Below, in pieces: positions 46,572-55,913 of a DNA stretch of 64,000 bases (positions are counted from its first letter, which is position 1; every line of letters begins with the position of its first letter). The notes beneath the pieces are model-generated. The model was not told the DNA's origin and searched no databases. It saw nothing but the letters and a program-made list of their open reading frames with translations. This DNA comes from Blastocatellia bacterium. GTDB taxonomy: Bacteria > Acidobacteriota > Blastocatellia > Pyrinomonadales > Pyrinomonadaceae. A program made the position numbers and the translations under genes. Location of the stretch: assembly GCA_003487805.1 (NCBI GenBank), contig DNNE01000060.1, forward strand, positions 5,330-69,329, given 5' to 3'.

Positions 46572-48014
46572 ATGAACTTCAGGAGAGTCGTCAGCACCAC
46601 CGCTTTAATCTCAATAGGCCTGGTATGGACAACGAGCACGAACTGTCTTGCTCAGACAAAGGCCTCGCAGATTGCCGCCCTCATGAGCAGCTTGTCTGAG
46701 AGAGGTCAATTTAACGGGAGTATCTTAGTCGCGGAACAGGGCCGCATGATTTATGAGCGTGGATTTGGCACTTCCGATGTCAAACATAACGCCGCCTTCT
46801 CTCCTAACACTCCCGTCTATCTGGCTTCACTGACTAAGCAGTTTACGGCCCTGGCGATCATCATGCTTGCGGAACGGAACCAACTTTCGTATCGCGATCC
46901 GCTGTCAAAATATTTTCCTGAATTTCCGTCTTATGCTGAGAGGATCACGATTAGAAATTTGCTTAATCACACCTCCGGTATCCCAGACTATGTCGAGCTC
47001 GGTCTCGAGCGTCCGGGTTTGACGAACAAGGACGTACTGAGCACGTTGATTCGCCAACCGGCGCCTGGCTTTGCACCAGGCGATAAATTTGAGTACAGCA
47101 ACTCAAACTATGTTCTCCTCGCCTTAATCATCGAAAAAGTATCCGGTCAACCCTACAGTCTTTTCCTTCGGCAAAAGATCTTTGTTCCGCTTGGGATGAA
47201 GCACACTTTTGTCTACGACCAGTCACGGCAAAAAATGTCGCGGGCGATCGGATATAACAGATTCGGTGACGTCTCTGATTACGACCTGCTCACTTATGGG
47301 GAAGGCGGCATTTATTCCACCGTTGCCGACTTGTTCAAATGGGACCTGGCTCTATATACGGAAAAATTGGTGAGACACGCCACGCTTGATGAAGCATTCA
47401 CGCGCGGCAATCTAAACGACGGTAGTTCAACCAGCTATGGTTTTGGCTGGGCCATCGCTGAGTACAACGGTGAAACGATCTACGCACATGCAGGCCGGTA
47501 TGGTGGTTTTAACACCTATATCAAACGTTTTCCGAAGGAGCGCGCGACGATCATCTTCCTGACAAACCATGATTTCAGAAACATGGGCGCCATCGGAAAC
47601 GCCCTCATCAATATTCTGCACGACGAGTCTTACACGCTGCCCAAATTATCAGTCGCCGAGTTGCTTTACCGAACTTATCGCACCCAGGGAGTTGCTGCCA
47701 CGGTGCAGCGGTATCGCTCTCTCAAGCAAAGCGCCGATCCAACAGATGATTTCAGCGAGTCGGAACTGAATGAACTTGGTTACGAATTGCTCGGAAAGAA
47801 CCAGACGCAGGACGCAATCGAAATTCTGAAGTTGAATGTGGAAGAGTTTCCTTTGTCGTGGAATGTCTATGACGGACTCGGCGAAGCATTCATGAAAAAT
47901 GGAAACAAAGAACTTGCCATCGAGAATTATAAGAAATCTTTGGAGTTGAATCCCAAGAATTCAAACGCTCAGGCAATGCTCAAGAAACTCACCGGGCAGC
48001 CAAGAGATCAGTGA
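46572..48014 (+). CDS. Beta-lactamase-family serine hydrolase with TPR end
   Basis: This 480-residue protein has a signal peptide (about 1-27), a class C beta-lactamase/D-Ala-D-Ala-peptidase-like domain with S86-L-T-K89 and Y175-S-N177, and a third motif region HAGRYGGF (about 312-319). The C-terminal about 100 residues hold a tetratricopeptide repeat (AIENYKKSLELNPKNSNAQAML). Such exported enzymes act as esterases, peptidases or beta-lactam-binding proteins. The promoter in front (copy B) ties it to the GlxA-like regulon. Two genes in the same direction follow. Confidence 0.9.
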   Translation: MNFRRVVSTTALISIGLVWTTSTNCLAQTKASQIAALMSSLSERGQFNGSILVAEQGRMIYERGFGTSDVKHNAAFSPNTPVYLASLTKQFTALAIIMLAERNQLSYRDPLSKYFPEFPSYAERITIRNLLNHTSGIPDYVELGLERPGLTNKDVLSTLIRQPAPGFAPGDKFEYSNSNYVLLALIIEKVSGQPYSLFLRQKIFVPLGMKHTFVYDQSRQKMSRAIGYNRFGDVSDYDLLTYGEGGIYSTVADLFKWDLALYTEKLVRHATLDEAFTRGNLNDGSSTSYGFGWAIAEYNGETIYAHAGRYGGFNTYIKRFPKERATIIFLTNHDFRNMGAIGNALINILHDESYTLPKLSVAELLYRTYRTQGVAATVQRYRSLKQSADPTDDFSESELNELGYELLGKNQTQDAIEILKLNVEEFPLSWNVYDGLGEAFMKNGNKELAIENYKKSLELNPKNSNAQAMLKKLTGQPRDQ

Positions 48015-48054
48015 GACAGGGCGAGCCAAAGCATAGATATCCCTTGCCAACGAA

Positions 48055-48681
48055 ATGCTGTTAACTAGTCGAAAACGGCGCGTCTGCATTGTTATATTTG
48101 ATGAAGTCGAAGTACTCGACTTCTGTGGACCATTTGAGGTTTTCTCCGTTACCGGTGGCCGCGAGCAGCTGACGCCATTTGAAGTCTGCACGGCGTCGGA
48201 AGATGGCCAGCGAATAACGGCGCGCGGAGGATTAAGCGTCAATCCCGCTTACAGTTTTGAGAACTGCCCGCGCCCTGACGTCCTGCTGGTGCCTGGCGGC
48301 ATGGGCACGCGCAGAGAGATGAACAACCCAGGAATGCTTGACTGGCTCAGACGCAACGCCAAGGGCGCCGAGTTGATTTTGTCGGTTTGCACCGGAGCGC
48401 TGGTTCTAGCCCAAGCTGGACTACTAAATGGCTTGAGTGCCACTACACATCACGGCGCGCTCGACGAATTGCGGGCACTAGATCCAGACATCGCAGTTGA
48501 TAGTGAAAAACGGTTTATTGATAACGGCCGAGTGATCGTATCGGCGGGAATCTCCGCGGGCATCGATATGTCACTGCACGTTGTGGCCCGGTTGTTGGGT
48601 AGAGAGCAGGCACTCGAAACAGCTCAGTACATGGAATATGAGTGGATCGGTAAGGGTTCCCAAGCAGAGGCGGTCGAATAA
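48055..48681 (+). CDS. DJ-1/PfpI family protein
   Basis: This 208-residue protein is a single DJ-1/PfpI domain with DEVEVLDFCGPFEVF near the start and Cys112 in LSVCTGALVLAQ, the nucleophilic elbow. It lacks membrane segments, so it is cytosolic. It is most similar in wording to the domain of the protein at 42609 (for example GISAGIDMSLHVVARLLG against GLSSGIDGAFYLVSKISG). It lies 40 bp behind the serine hydrolase. The reaction is unknown; isonitrile-hydratase-like is one possibility. Confidence 0.9.
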   Translation: MLLTSRKRRVCIVIFDEVEVLDFCGPFEVFSVTGGREQLTPFEVCTASEDGQRITARGGLSVNPAYSFENCPRPDVLLVPGGMGTRREMNNPGMLDWLRRNAKGAELILSVCTGALVLAQAGLLNGLSATTHHGALDELRALDPDIAVDSEKRFIDNGRVIVSAGISAGIDMSLHVVARLLGREQALETAQYMEYEWIGKGSQAEAVE

Positions 48682-48739
48682 TGCATAAATACGCTTTTCG
48701 GTTTTTCTGCTTACTTCGAAACGGCGTGAGGGAGGTTAC

Positions 48740-50893
48740 ATGCGATTCCATTTTGTGATCATATCTGCAGTTCTCCTCGTCCTGGTAGTTTCACTGTTAA
48801 TGCCAGGGTACGCGTTCACGCAACCGGCCAAATCTGAAGATGAACGGACGGCTGCGGCAAAGCGCTTCATCAACGAGAAAGACCTCTTCGATTTTGTCTG
48901 GATCGCTGACCCGCAAATCTCGCCGGACGGATCCCAAGTTGTATTTGAGCGCGTGGTTCCGAATCAGGAACGCAATGGATACGATGGCGCCATTTGGATG
49001 GCCGCGACGAGCGGAGACACGCGGCCTATTGAATTAATAACCGGCAAAAACGTCGGTGGTGCTCGCTGGTCGCCAGATGGCCAATCATTACTATATCGGC
49101 GTGAAGGGCAACTCGCTTTGTTTTCCCTGCGCGGCAAGGAGAGCCGGACGCTGACCAGTCTTCCGGGTGGGGCCGGTGGTCCGGTCTGGTCACCAGACGG
49201 CCGGCGCATTGTCTTTCTGAATTCCACCGCAGACAAAGACTCTACCCCACGCGGTTCACCGAATCCGGCGGACGATCATAAGTCGGATGTTCACATAATT
49301 ACTGATGCGTACTACCACTCAAGTGGACGACCTTATCTCGATCCAAATTATCACCAGCATATTTGGGTGCTCACTGTACCCAACGACACGAGCGAAATCG
49401 CAAAGCCAACGCAATTAACCAGCGGCGCCCTCGATGATTCAGAACCGGTGTGGTCGCCCGACGGTTCTCGAATTTATTTCCTGACTACCCGCGTACAGTT
49501 TCTGAGCACGGATCTCAATTCTGTGAGCTCGGTTGGAGGCGAGTCGCTGAAGCTGGCCAACGTTCCGATGGGCATCTTTCATCTTGCGCTTAGCCCTGAT
49601 GGCAGCCAAGTTGCCTTTCACGGCGCGGTCACCCACCCGGTTCGATCCTATTCACAATTTGATCTGTGGGCGCTGGACTTGAAGGGCAATGCGACGCCCC
49701 GCAATCTCACCGCCGACTACGATTTTGACATGAACAATACCATCACAGGCGACAACAACGCTTCACTGCGAACTGGTCAGACGCTGCATTGGTCCCAGGA
49801 TGGTCGCGGGATCTTCGACGTGGTGTCAAAGCAGGGACACACTGTACTCGTTCGTGTCGACGCGGAGTCTGGCTCAGTTTCTGAGATCACGAAAGGTGAT
49901 CAAGCAGTACTAGACTTTTCCCTAACACCAGACGCCCGCAAATTTGTCGCCGTCATCTCTAATCCGGTGATGATGGCAGATCTATTCGTAGTGACTCCCA
50001 ATGGAACACAGCGCCGCATTACCGATCTGAACCAAAAGCTGTGGTCACAGCTTGCTTTGACTTTACCCGAGGAGATTAATTACCGAAGCTTTGACGGAAG
50101 AATAATTCAAGGATGGATTCAGAAACCATCGAACTTTGATCCCAACCGAAAGTATCCACTCATTCTCCAAATACACGGTGGTCCACATGGCTCCTGGGGT
50201 TGGACCTTCAATCATGAAATCCAGTTGATGGCCGCGCGCGGTTACGTCGTTCTCTCAGTCAATCCTCGCGGGTCGTTCGGTTATGGCCAGGAGTTCGGAA
50301 ACATAATCCAATATAACTTCCCCGGGGATGACTTCCGTGATCTGATGCTCGGCGTTGATGAAGTCGTCAAGCGTAGATACATCGATCCAAAGAAACTGGG
50401 GGTGGCCGGCGGCAGCTCGGGCGGTGCGCTTGTAGATTGGGCCGTCGGGCACACGGACCGCTTTGTCGCGGCGGTGTCGTCACGGGATATTTCCAACTGG
50501 GAGACTTGGTGGTACACGACCAGCAACCCCTTTTTTCAACCGACGTGGTTTAAGGCTCCGCCGTTTCAGGACCGGGAAGCCTATGCCGCGCGATCGCCAA
50601 TTACTTTCGTCGAAAAGATCCATACGCCAATTATGTTCATCCTGGGAGAGGACGATCACAATGCCACACCCTACGCGGGAGGTGAGCAGATGTTTCGAGC
50701 ACTGAAGTATCTTAAGCGGCCTGCCGTAATGATCATTTTCCCGCGCGAGAACCACGGCTTGCACGCTTCAGGAGAGCCTTGGCACCGCGTGGAGAGACTG
50801 CAACACATCCTCGCTTGGTTCGATCAATGGATGATGGGCGTCCCTCATCCTGAATATGCGGTCGAGACAAGCAAACCAATTGGCCGAAAATGA
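48740..50893 (+). CDS. S9 family prolyl-oligopeptidase-like peptidase
   Basis: This 717-residue exported peptidase has a signal peptide (about 1-28), a TolB/WD40-like propeller (about 50-430; SPDGSQVVF, WSPDGQSLLY, WSPDGRRIVF and further repeats) and an alpha/beta hydrolase domain (about 460-700). Ser559 lies in GGSSGGAL, the Asp in GEDDHNATP (about 638) and the His in ENHGLH (about 673), so the triad is complete. It resembles dipeptidyl-peptidase/acylaminoacyl-peptidase types that cleave short peptides. ATG 48740 has GAGGGAGGT upstream. It probably belongs to the + strand operon from 46572. Confidence 0.93.
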   Translation: MRFHFVIISAVLLVLVVSLLMPGYAFTQPAKSEDERTAAAKRFINEKDLFDFVWIADPQISPDGSQVVFERVVPNQERNGYDGAIWMAATSGDTRPIELITGKNVGGARWSPDGQSLLYRREGQLALFSLRGKESRTLTSLPGGAGGPVWSPDGRRIVFLNSTADKDSTPRGSPNPADDHKSDVHIITDAYYHSSGRPYLDPNYHQHIWVLTVPNDTSEIAKPTQLTSGALDDSEPVWSPDGSRIYFLTTRVQFLSTDLNSVSSVGGESLKLANVPMGIFHLALSPDGSQVAFHGAVTHPVRSYSQFDLWALDLKGNATPRNLTADYDFDMNNTITGDNNASLRTGQTLHWSQDGRGIFDVVSKQGHTVLVRVDAESGSVSEITKGDQAVLDFSLTPDARKFVAVISNPVMMADLFVVTPNGTQRRITDLNQKLWSQLALTLPEEINYRSFDGRIIQGWIQKPSNFDPNRKYPLILQIHGGPHGSWGWTFNHEIQLMAARGYVVLSVNPRGSFGYGQEFGNIIQYNFPGDDFRDLMLGVDEVVKRRYIDPKKLGVAGGSSGGALVDWAVGHTDRFVAAVSSRDISNWETWWYTTSNPFFQPTWFKAPPFQDREAYAARSPITFVEKIHTPIMFILGEDDHNATPYAGGEQMFRALKYLKRPAVMIIFPRENHGLHASGEPWHRVERLQHILAWFDQWMMGVPHPEYAVETSKPIGRK

Positions 50894-50924
50894 TTGAAGA
50901 GGGACCTAAGATAGCCTTGTCAAC

Positions 50925-52088
50925 TTAACTTCCGAAGAAACAGAGTCCGCACCTCTTGCATAGAGGCGATGAGCACAAGACCGCCATGACATACTTACGA
51001 CAGTTTCGGACTTCGCTTCGGCGGCTCTCGCCATCACTGCGTCCTTTCTTCTTGCTCTGGTCATAGACCTCGCGGATGGCGTTGATCACAGTCTCCGGCT
51101 CATCGAACTGGATGTATTCCGAGCTATTGCGGGCGAAGATCTGTTTGGCGTTGGAGGAGAGCGTGAGCCAGCGCGCCTGCGCCAGGGTCGTCTCCTGCTG
51201 GTATTTGATTCGCTCCGGGCTGTCCGCAGGCTTTCTCTCCAAATGACCTACTCCATGATTGCCGGAGGTGAGCACGCGAATGGGCCGGGTGCCGAATGAG
51301 CGATGGTGTTGTTGCAGATAGGTTTCGTCGGACGCTGTCTGCTCCATTTCCGAAAGATAAGCGTCATACATGGCAACGTTGGTTTGCGCGATCTCCAACA
51401 GCTTGGCGTTCAATTCTGAAGACCACGCCGCCTCCGGCAAACCCCGAAAAAACTGCTGAGCACAGGTCCGCTGCTGCTGGCCAGGACGGGACGGTAGCGC
51501 CGGCAACGGCTTGTGTTCGGCAATCGCGTTACGACACTCGCGCAACTGAGAAAGAATACCCGCCTGTCCTCGACGGGCCGCTTCCCGCATCGCTTTCGGT
51601 TCAACGTCGGCGGGATCGGCGTCAACCAGTACCAGCCCCGCGACCTCGCGCATGTAACGGTCCGCAAAGGTACGCACGATGTCGCCACCGAAGGCATGGC
51701 CAACCAAAATGTACGGGCCTTTTACACCGGCGTTGTGCAGCGCACTGTGCAGCTCATCGGCGATGCGTACGCTAGTACGCGGCATGGGACCGGGGTCGCT
51801 GAACCCGGTTCCGGCGCGATCATAACTGCACGCGCGCGTCCACTTCGCAATCCGAGGCTGCACGATTGCCCAAGCGGGCGCCCAGTCTTCCCAACCTGAT
51901 TCGAACACGACCGTGGGCGAACCGCTTCCTATGCAGTAGAGATTTAAGCGAGTGCCGTTGGCGGAAACGAGCTTGCCGGGATTCACGTAGAGAGTGTCCT
52001 GCGGGGCAGCGCCGGTTGTGTCCTGTCCCGCCGCGCTCACGGCAAGGATGAGTACTGCCAACAGTTGCCGAATTCTTATTTTCCTCAT
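50925..52088 (-). CDS. Alpha/beta hydrolase fold protein that has lost catalytic Ser and His
   Basis: This 387-residue protein has a signal peptide (RQLLAVLILAVSAAGQ), the oxyanion-side SPTVVFESGWEDW and SYDRAGTGFSDPG, and the rest of the fold. The nucleophile elbow reads GHAFGG (Ala132) where relatives have GHSFGG, and the late segment SSEYIQFDEPE (Glu324) stands where relatives have SGHYIQFDxPE. So both triad residues seem replaced, and no hydrolase activity is expected. After YDQSKKKG (about residue 349) the tail is unusual, Cys-rich (LCKRCGLCFFGS) and coded over motif copy E, so the native end has probably been overwritten. The gene may be decaying or recruited as a binding protein. Confidence 0.82.
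   Translation of the reverse strand: MRKIRIRQLLAVLILAVSAAGQDTTGAAPQDTLYVNPGKLVSANGTRLNLYCIGSGSPTVVFESGWEDWAPAWAIVQPRIAKWTRACSYDRAGTGFSDPGPMPRTSVRIADELHSALHNAGVKGPYILVGHAFGGDIVRTFADRYMREVAGLVLVDADPADVEPKAMREAARRGQAGILSQLRECRNAIAEHKPLPALPSRPGQQQRTCAQQFFRGLPEAAWSSELNAKLLEIAQTNVAMYDAYLSEMEQTASDETYLQQHHRSFGTRPIRVLTSGNHGVGHLERKPADSPERIKYQQETTLAQARWLTLSSNAKQIFARNSSEYIQFDEPETVINAIREVYDQSKKKGRSDGESRRSEVRNCRKYVMAVLCSSPLCKRCGLCFFGS
50957..51013 (-). promoter_or_regulatory. Operator-promoter copy E (orphan, inside hydrolase 3' end)
   Basis: On the minus strand the motif lies at 51013-50986 (GTCCGAA, CTGTCG, TATGTCAT blocks) with TATGCA at 50962-50957. It is inside the coding frame of the alpha/beta hydrolase and points toward the 3' end of the convergent S9 peptidase gene, with no gene behind it. 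It is probably a non-functional duplicate brought in by recombination. Confidence 0.5.
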
Positions 52089-52141
52089 TCGATAGCTCTC
52101 TCGAAGTCATGGTTGCAGAATTCTCAATCATGTTTCACGTT

Positions 52142-53533
52142 TCAATGGCCAAGATCATTCCTGATCACTCTGCCATCCTTCATCACGAATCGAACTCGCT
52201 CGAGCTCAGCGATCTCTGCGATCGGATCGCCTGCAACAGCAACAAGATCGGCAAATTTTCCCGGCTCGATCGCTCCGATGCGATCCTGCCAGCCCAACAA
52301 TTCCGCCGCGCTCGTCGTGACCGCGCGAATGATATCGAGCGACGGCATTCCGGCGTCATGCAAATTGGCAAATATAGTAGCGCTCGCTTGGCCGCGCGTT
52401 TTCCCCGGATAGAACCAGCACATATCTGATCCAGCCGCGAACTTCACCCCCGACTTCAATATCCGCTGAGTGAAACTGGCGACCCTCTGCCGCCGTCGGT
52501 CATCTGAGGCCGCCAGCCGAGATTTCAACGCGGGAGACATCACTATGATCGGCTGAGAAATCTTTGAAAAAAAGCCGCTCCAAAACGTCGGCGTTATGTC
52601 GATGAAGATCCCCTTGTCGCGCATTATCTTAAGTTGCTCGTCGGTTACATCGTTGCCGTGCTCGATGGAGTCTGCGCCGGCTTCAATGGCGGTTTGAATA
52701 CTCGCGGCATCAGGGGCGTGGACGGCAACCTTGAGGTGCTGACGGTGTGCCTCCTCGACAACTGCCTTCAATTCCGGGAGTGAGATGTCGTCGTTGAGCG
52801 CAACCTTAATAAGATCGACGCCATAGAAGACGTTCTGTCGCACTGCCTGCCGTGCTCGGTCAGGGCTGTCTATCACCAGGAATTCCTGTCGTAGGATCGT
52901 TTCAGCGACAGCGGGATTCAGACTCTGAATATATGAACCCAACGCGATAAGCTTACGTCCGGATGCCAGGATCCTTGGGCCAGTAAGGCGGCCGGCATTG
53001 ATCGCGTCCCGCAACGCGGCATCACCATCAATACCCGAGTGCCCCACATTGCGCACAGTCGTGAAGCCACTCTCAAGATCTTCGCGGGCCAACTGCGCGC
53101 CAAGCAACACGCGTTTACTGGGCGACTCGACGATCGCCAACAATAGATCCGGAACAAAATCGCCGTTGAACCGGCGTGCGCTCTCAACTTCTGTGGGCAC
53201 GATGACGTCGAGAAGCAGATGGGTGTGACTATCAATCAGTCCGGGCAGCAAGGTCGCGTTGCCCAGATCAATTGTTTTGACGCCGGCTGGCGCATCAGCT
53301 TGCACTCGCGAAGGCGAACCGACTTCCTTGACACGGCCGTTTTCAATCAGCACGGCTGCGGGAGAAAGCACATTCCCGGTACGAGGGTCGAGCAGCCGGC
53401 CGGCTTTAACCAGCGTGACAACTTCGGGCGACAGTGCCGAGGGCTGCGCTGTCGCAAGCAGAATCAGTAGAAATGCCGCTGGCAGCGCGAACAATCGTCG
53501 ACTTTGATTTGGCAATTTCACTCCACTAATCAC
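52142..53533 (-). CDS. Secreted metal-dependent amidohydrolase
   Basis: This 463-residue TIM-barrel amidohydrolase has a signal peptide (LFALPAAFLLILLATAQ), metal-binding His103/His105 in GLIDSHTHLLLD, a further ligand region KVAVHAPDAAS and DSIEHGNDVT (His pair, about 265-290), and the late Asp in AAGSDMCWFYPG (about 376-387). Such enzymes (prolidase/imidazolonepropionase-like) hydrolyse peptide-like or cyclic amide bonds outside the cytoplasm. Substrate is unknown. Upstream lie a 15-bp palindrome and direct repeats (53545-53588). Confidence 0.92.
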   Translation of the reverse strand: MISGVKLPNQSRRLFALPAAFLLILLATAQPSALSPEVVTLVKAGRLLDPRTGNVLSPAAVLIENGRVKEVGSPSRVQADAPAGVKTIDLGNATLLPGLIDSHTHLLLDVIVPTEVESARRFNGDFVPDLLLAIVESPSKRVLLGAQLAREDLESGFTTVRNVGHSGIDGDAALRDAINAGRLTGPRILASGRKLIALGSYIQSLNPAVAETILRQEFLVIDSPDRARQAVRQNVFYGVDLIKVALNDDISLPELKAVVEEAHRQHLKVAVHAPDAASIQTAIEAGADSIEHGNDVTDEQLKIMRDKGIFIDITPTFWSGFFSKISQPIIVMSPALKSRLAASDDRRRQRVASFTQRILKSGVKFAAGSDMCWFYPGKTRGQASATIFANLHDAGMPSLDIIRAVTTSAAELLGWQDRIGAIEPGKFADLVAVAGDPIAEIAELERVRFVMKDGRVIRNDLGH

Positions 53534-53544
53534 CTTCCATCTCG

Positions 53545-53588
53545 GAGTCTCTGAGACTCGAAAAGCTTCTCAGGCGCGTAAAGCTTCT
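53545..53588. promoter_or_regulatory. Palindrome and direct repeats between amidohydrolase and histidine kinase
   Basis: GAGTCTC-T-GAGACTC (53545-53559) is a perfect 15-bp palindrome 12 bp upstream of the minus-strand amidohydrolase start. AAAGCTTCT follows twice, at 53562-53570 and 53580-53588. Either could be a regulator site for the amidohydrolase or the two-component genes at 53730. The exact regulator is unknown. Confidence 0.4.
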
Positions 53589-53729
53589 TGAGGTTTAGTC
53601 GATCTGTCATCAACAGTTCAAGCATTTGATCTTGCATCTGCACAAAAATGCGTTCAGCCGTGTTTTTGGTAAGTTGAAGCGGTTGGGGAGATAAGATCGT
53701 GCAGCGAGTGGTGTGCTAAATTACGGCTT

Positions 53730-54809
53730 ATGGGATCGACTGCCGAGCGCATACCGACATTCAGATTATTTCAACTCAGTGGGTGGCTGGCGTATGGGAT
53801 CATCCTGGTGCTGTCGACGATTCCGTTTGCGAATGAAAGAGCGACCATTGCTTACAGATCGGTTTTGTTTGGCTGCTGTTTCATCGCCAGCTTTGTAATG
53901 CATGTGGTTTGCCGGCGACAGTGGCGCCGGGGTTTCACATTTCCGCGCTCCTTGTTAATTGTCCTCGCGTGGTGCTCCGCCCTTGCTTTGATTTGCGCAG
54001 CGATGGCCTTTAAGGCCGAATACGTGTTTGGTAGCGGGCTCGTGCCCTTTCGTTTACTTACTACGCTGACGGCGACCACGAACGCCGGTTTTGTTCTGCT
54101 TTCGTGGAGTGCGTTGTATTTTGGAATTAAGTATTACCAGGCGATTGAAGCAGAGCGTCACCGGGCGTTAAGCGCTGAAAAGTCTGCGCGCGAATCTGAA
54201 CTGCGAGCCTTACGTTACCAAGTCCACCCGCACTTCCTATTCAACACACTCAACGCGATTTCGACCCTGGTAGTCGAAGGTGACCGGAATGCAGCGACCG
54301 CAATGATTACCCGTCTCGCCGATTTCTTCCGGGCGACGCTTGACGAACGCACTGCGGAAGAAGTTCCTTTGCACGACGAGCTATTCCTGACCAAACAGTA
54401 CCTGGAGATCGAACAACTCCGGCTGGGCGATCGACTACGGGTCGAAGTTGCAGTTAGTCCTGCGTTGCTCATGTGCCGAGTCCCGCATCTCGTGCTACAG
54501 CCCCTTGTTGAAAATGCCATTCGTCACGGCATTGCGCCGCGCCGCGGAGCCGGGCTCGTATCGATCCAGGCGCACCGGACGCAGGCGAATCTATTGATCA
54601 GCGTCAAAGATGATGGTCTGGGCATAAAGTCACGCGGCCACGGTAACAATGTCGGCCGGCGTGGAATCGGTTTGATGAATATCGACAGACGTTTGAGAGA
54701 ACTGTACGGTGACTCTGGCCGGCTTGAGCTCCTTTGGCCGAGCAGCGGCGGATGTAAAGTGGTCTTGACGATACCTTATCGTGAAGATGGCCGGATGTCT
54801 GCGCAATGA
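53730..54809 (+). CDS. LytS/YehU-type sensor histidine kinase
   Basis: This 359-residue protein has four or five membrane helices in its first 135 residues. It then has a coiled segment, the His-kinase domain of the LytS class (RYQVHPHFLFNTLN, phospho-acceptor His166) and a HATPase_c domain (about 240-350; N-box VENAIRHG, G-boxes DDGLGI and GIGLMNI). It autophosphorylates and passes phosphate to the LytTR regulator, whose start overlaps its stop by ATGA. Signal unknown. Confidence 0.93.
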   Translation: MGSTAERIPTFRLFQLSGWLAYGIILVLSTIPFANERATIAYRSVLFGCCFIASFVMHVVCRRQWRRGFTFPRSLLIVLAWCSALALICAAMAFKAEYVFGSGLVPFRLLTTLTATTNAGFVLLSWSALYFGIKYYQAIEAERHRALSAEKSARESELRALRYQVHPHFLFNTLNAISTLVVEGDRNAATAMITRLADFFRATLDERTAEEVPLHDELFLTKQYLEIEQLRLGDRLRVEVAVSPALLMCRVPHLVLQPLVENAIRHGIAPRRGAGLVSIQAHRTQANLLISVKDDGLGIKSRGHGNNVGRRGIGLMNIDRRLRELYGDSGRLELLWPSSGGCKVVLTIPYREDGRMSAQ

Positions 54810-55579
54810 AATACAAAACGCTGATCATCGATGACGAGCCGTTGGCGAGGCGGGGGATCCGGGCGCGCCTCAAATCGTTCTCCGAGTTCACTGTTCTGGA
54901 GGATTGTGAAGACGGCGTTGCTGGTCTGGCCGCAATTCGACGGCACGATCCTGACTTGGTCTTTCTTGATGTTCAAATGCCCGGTTTGGATGGTTTTGAA
55001 ATGCTCAAGCGCCTACCCAGGAATCGGAAACCCTTCATAATCTTTTTGACTGCCCATGATCAATATGCATTGCGCGCATTTGAAGTGCACGCGTTGGATT
55101 ATCTTCTCAAGCCGATTGACGCCGAGCGCTTTGCCGAGGCGATGGAGCGCGCCGGCCGTCAATTTAAGTTTCAAACCGCCGGCGCGATCGAAGCGCGTTT
55201 ACGCGGCTTGCTGGCCGAGTACGGCCCAACCGGCAAACCCGACAGATACCTGGAGCGCTTTACCGTTCGTTCGGGCAGACGAATAAGTTTCGTACTAGTA
55301 GATGAAATCGATTGGATCGAAGCCGTCGGAGATTATGCCGGCTTACATGTAGGAAACAAGACTCCGTTACTTCGAGAAACGTTGCATTCTCTCGAGAGGC
55401 GCTTAGACCCTCAGAAATTCGTCCGGATTCATCGCTCCAGCATAGTTCAGGTTTCGAGGATTAGTGAGCTTTGTACACTCCCTAATCGCGAACTGCGCCT
55501 AAGATTGACCACTGGCGCCGACTTGAAAGTGAGCCGTACGTTTCGCCACCGTCTGGATCGATGGTTAGCTGGAAAATGA
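54806..55579 (+). CDS. LytTR family response regulator
   Basis: This 257-residue regulator has a receiver domain (about 1-125; IDDEPLARRGIRARL, phospho-acceptor Asp55 in VFLDVQMPG, Lys in LLKPIDAERF) and a LytTR DNA-binding domain (about 150-255; RSGRRISFVLVDEIDWIEA, LDPQKFVRIHRSSIV). It regulates transcription in answer to the sensor kinase upstream. The start overlaps the kinase stop. Its targets may include the amidohydrolase or neighbouring hydrolases, but no LytTR-type box is recognised with confidence. Confidence 0.94.
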   Translation: MKYKTLIIDDEPLARRGIRARLKSFSEFTVLEDCEDGVAGLAAIRRHDPDLVFLDVQMPGLDGFEMLKRLPRNRKPFIIFLTAHDQYALRAFEVHALDYLLKPIDAERFAEAMERAGRQFKFQTAGAIEARLRGLLAEYGPTGKPDRYLERFTVRSGRRISFVLVDEIDWIEAVGDYAGLHVGNKTPLLRETLHSLERRLDPQKFVRIHRSSIVQVSRISELCTLPNRELRLRLTTGADLKVSRTFRHRLDRWLAGK

Positions 55580-55625
55580 CCCAGGTCTAGCAGGTACGAT
55601 GAAGGGCGGTGGGCTAAATCTGTTG

Positions 55626-55818
55626 TTCGTCGAGGACCTGCGGCTGAGGGAGGCTCGCGAGCGCTTAACTTTGCGGGGACCAAACAATCGACAGCGTCGC
55701 TGACTCTGTTGGCTGCAAGAGCGGCGACGCTTTTCGTGGTGTTTTTGAGCGACGCTTCGGACTGCAACCGAGCAGTTACCGCCAGCACTTTTCTTTACAC
55801 CCCAGGAAGCGGGAATAG
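55626..55818 (+). pseudogene. Fragment of a GlxA-like regulator (AraC C-terminus)
   Basis: The bases closely match the end of the regulator at 45274-46266: VEDLRLREARERLTL, then, after a one-base shift (extra G near 55675-55678), DQTIDSVADSVG-KSGDAFR and PSSYR-HFSLH, stop TAG at 55816. No N-terminal part is present. Motif copy C follows 95 bp downstream, much as copy B follows the intact gene by 111 bp, so the whole stretch was duplicated and then decayed. Confidence 0.8.
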
Positions 55819-55913
55819 GGTCATTTTCCTCAGACCTGCGACTGTTTAGTTAAGTTCCGCAGAAAATTTGACTCGTGGAGGCGGCCAGCTTTTGGTCTTC
55901 GATCTCAAGAAAG

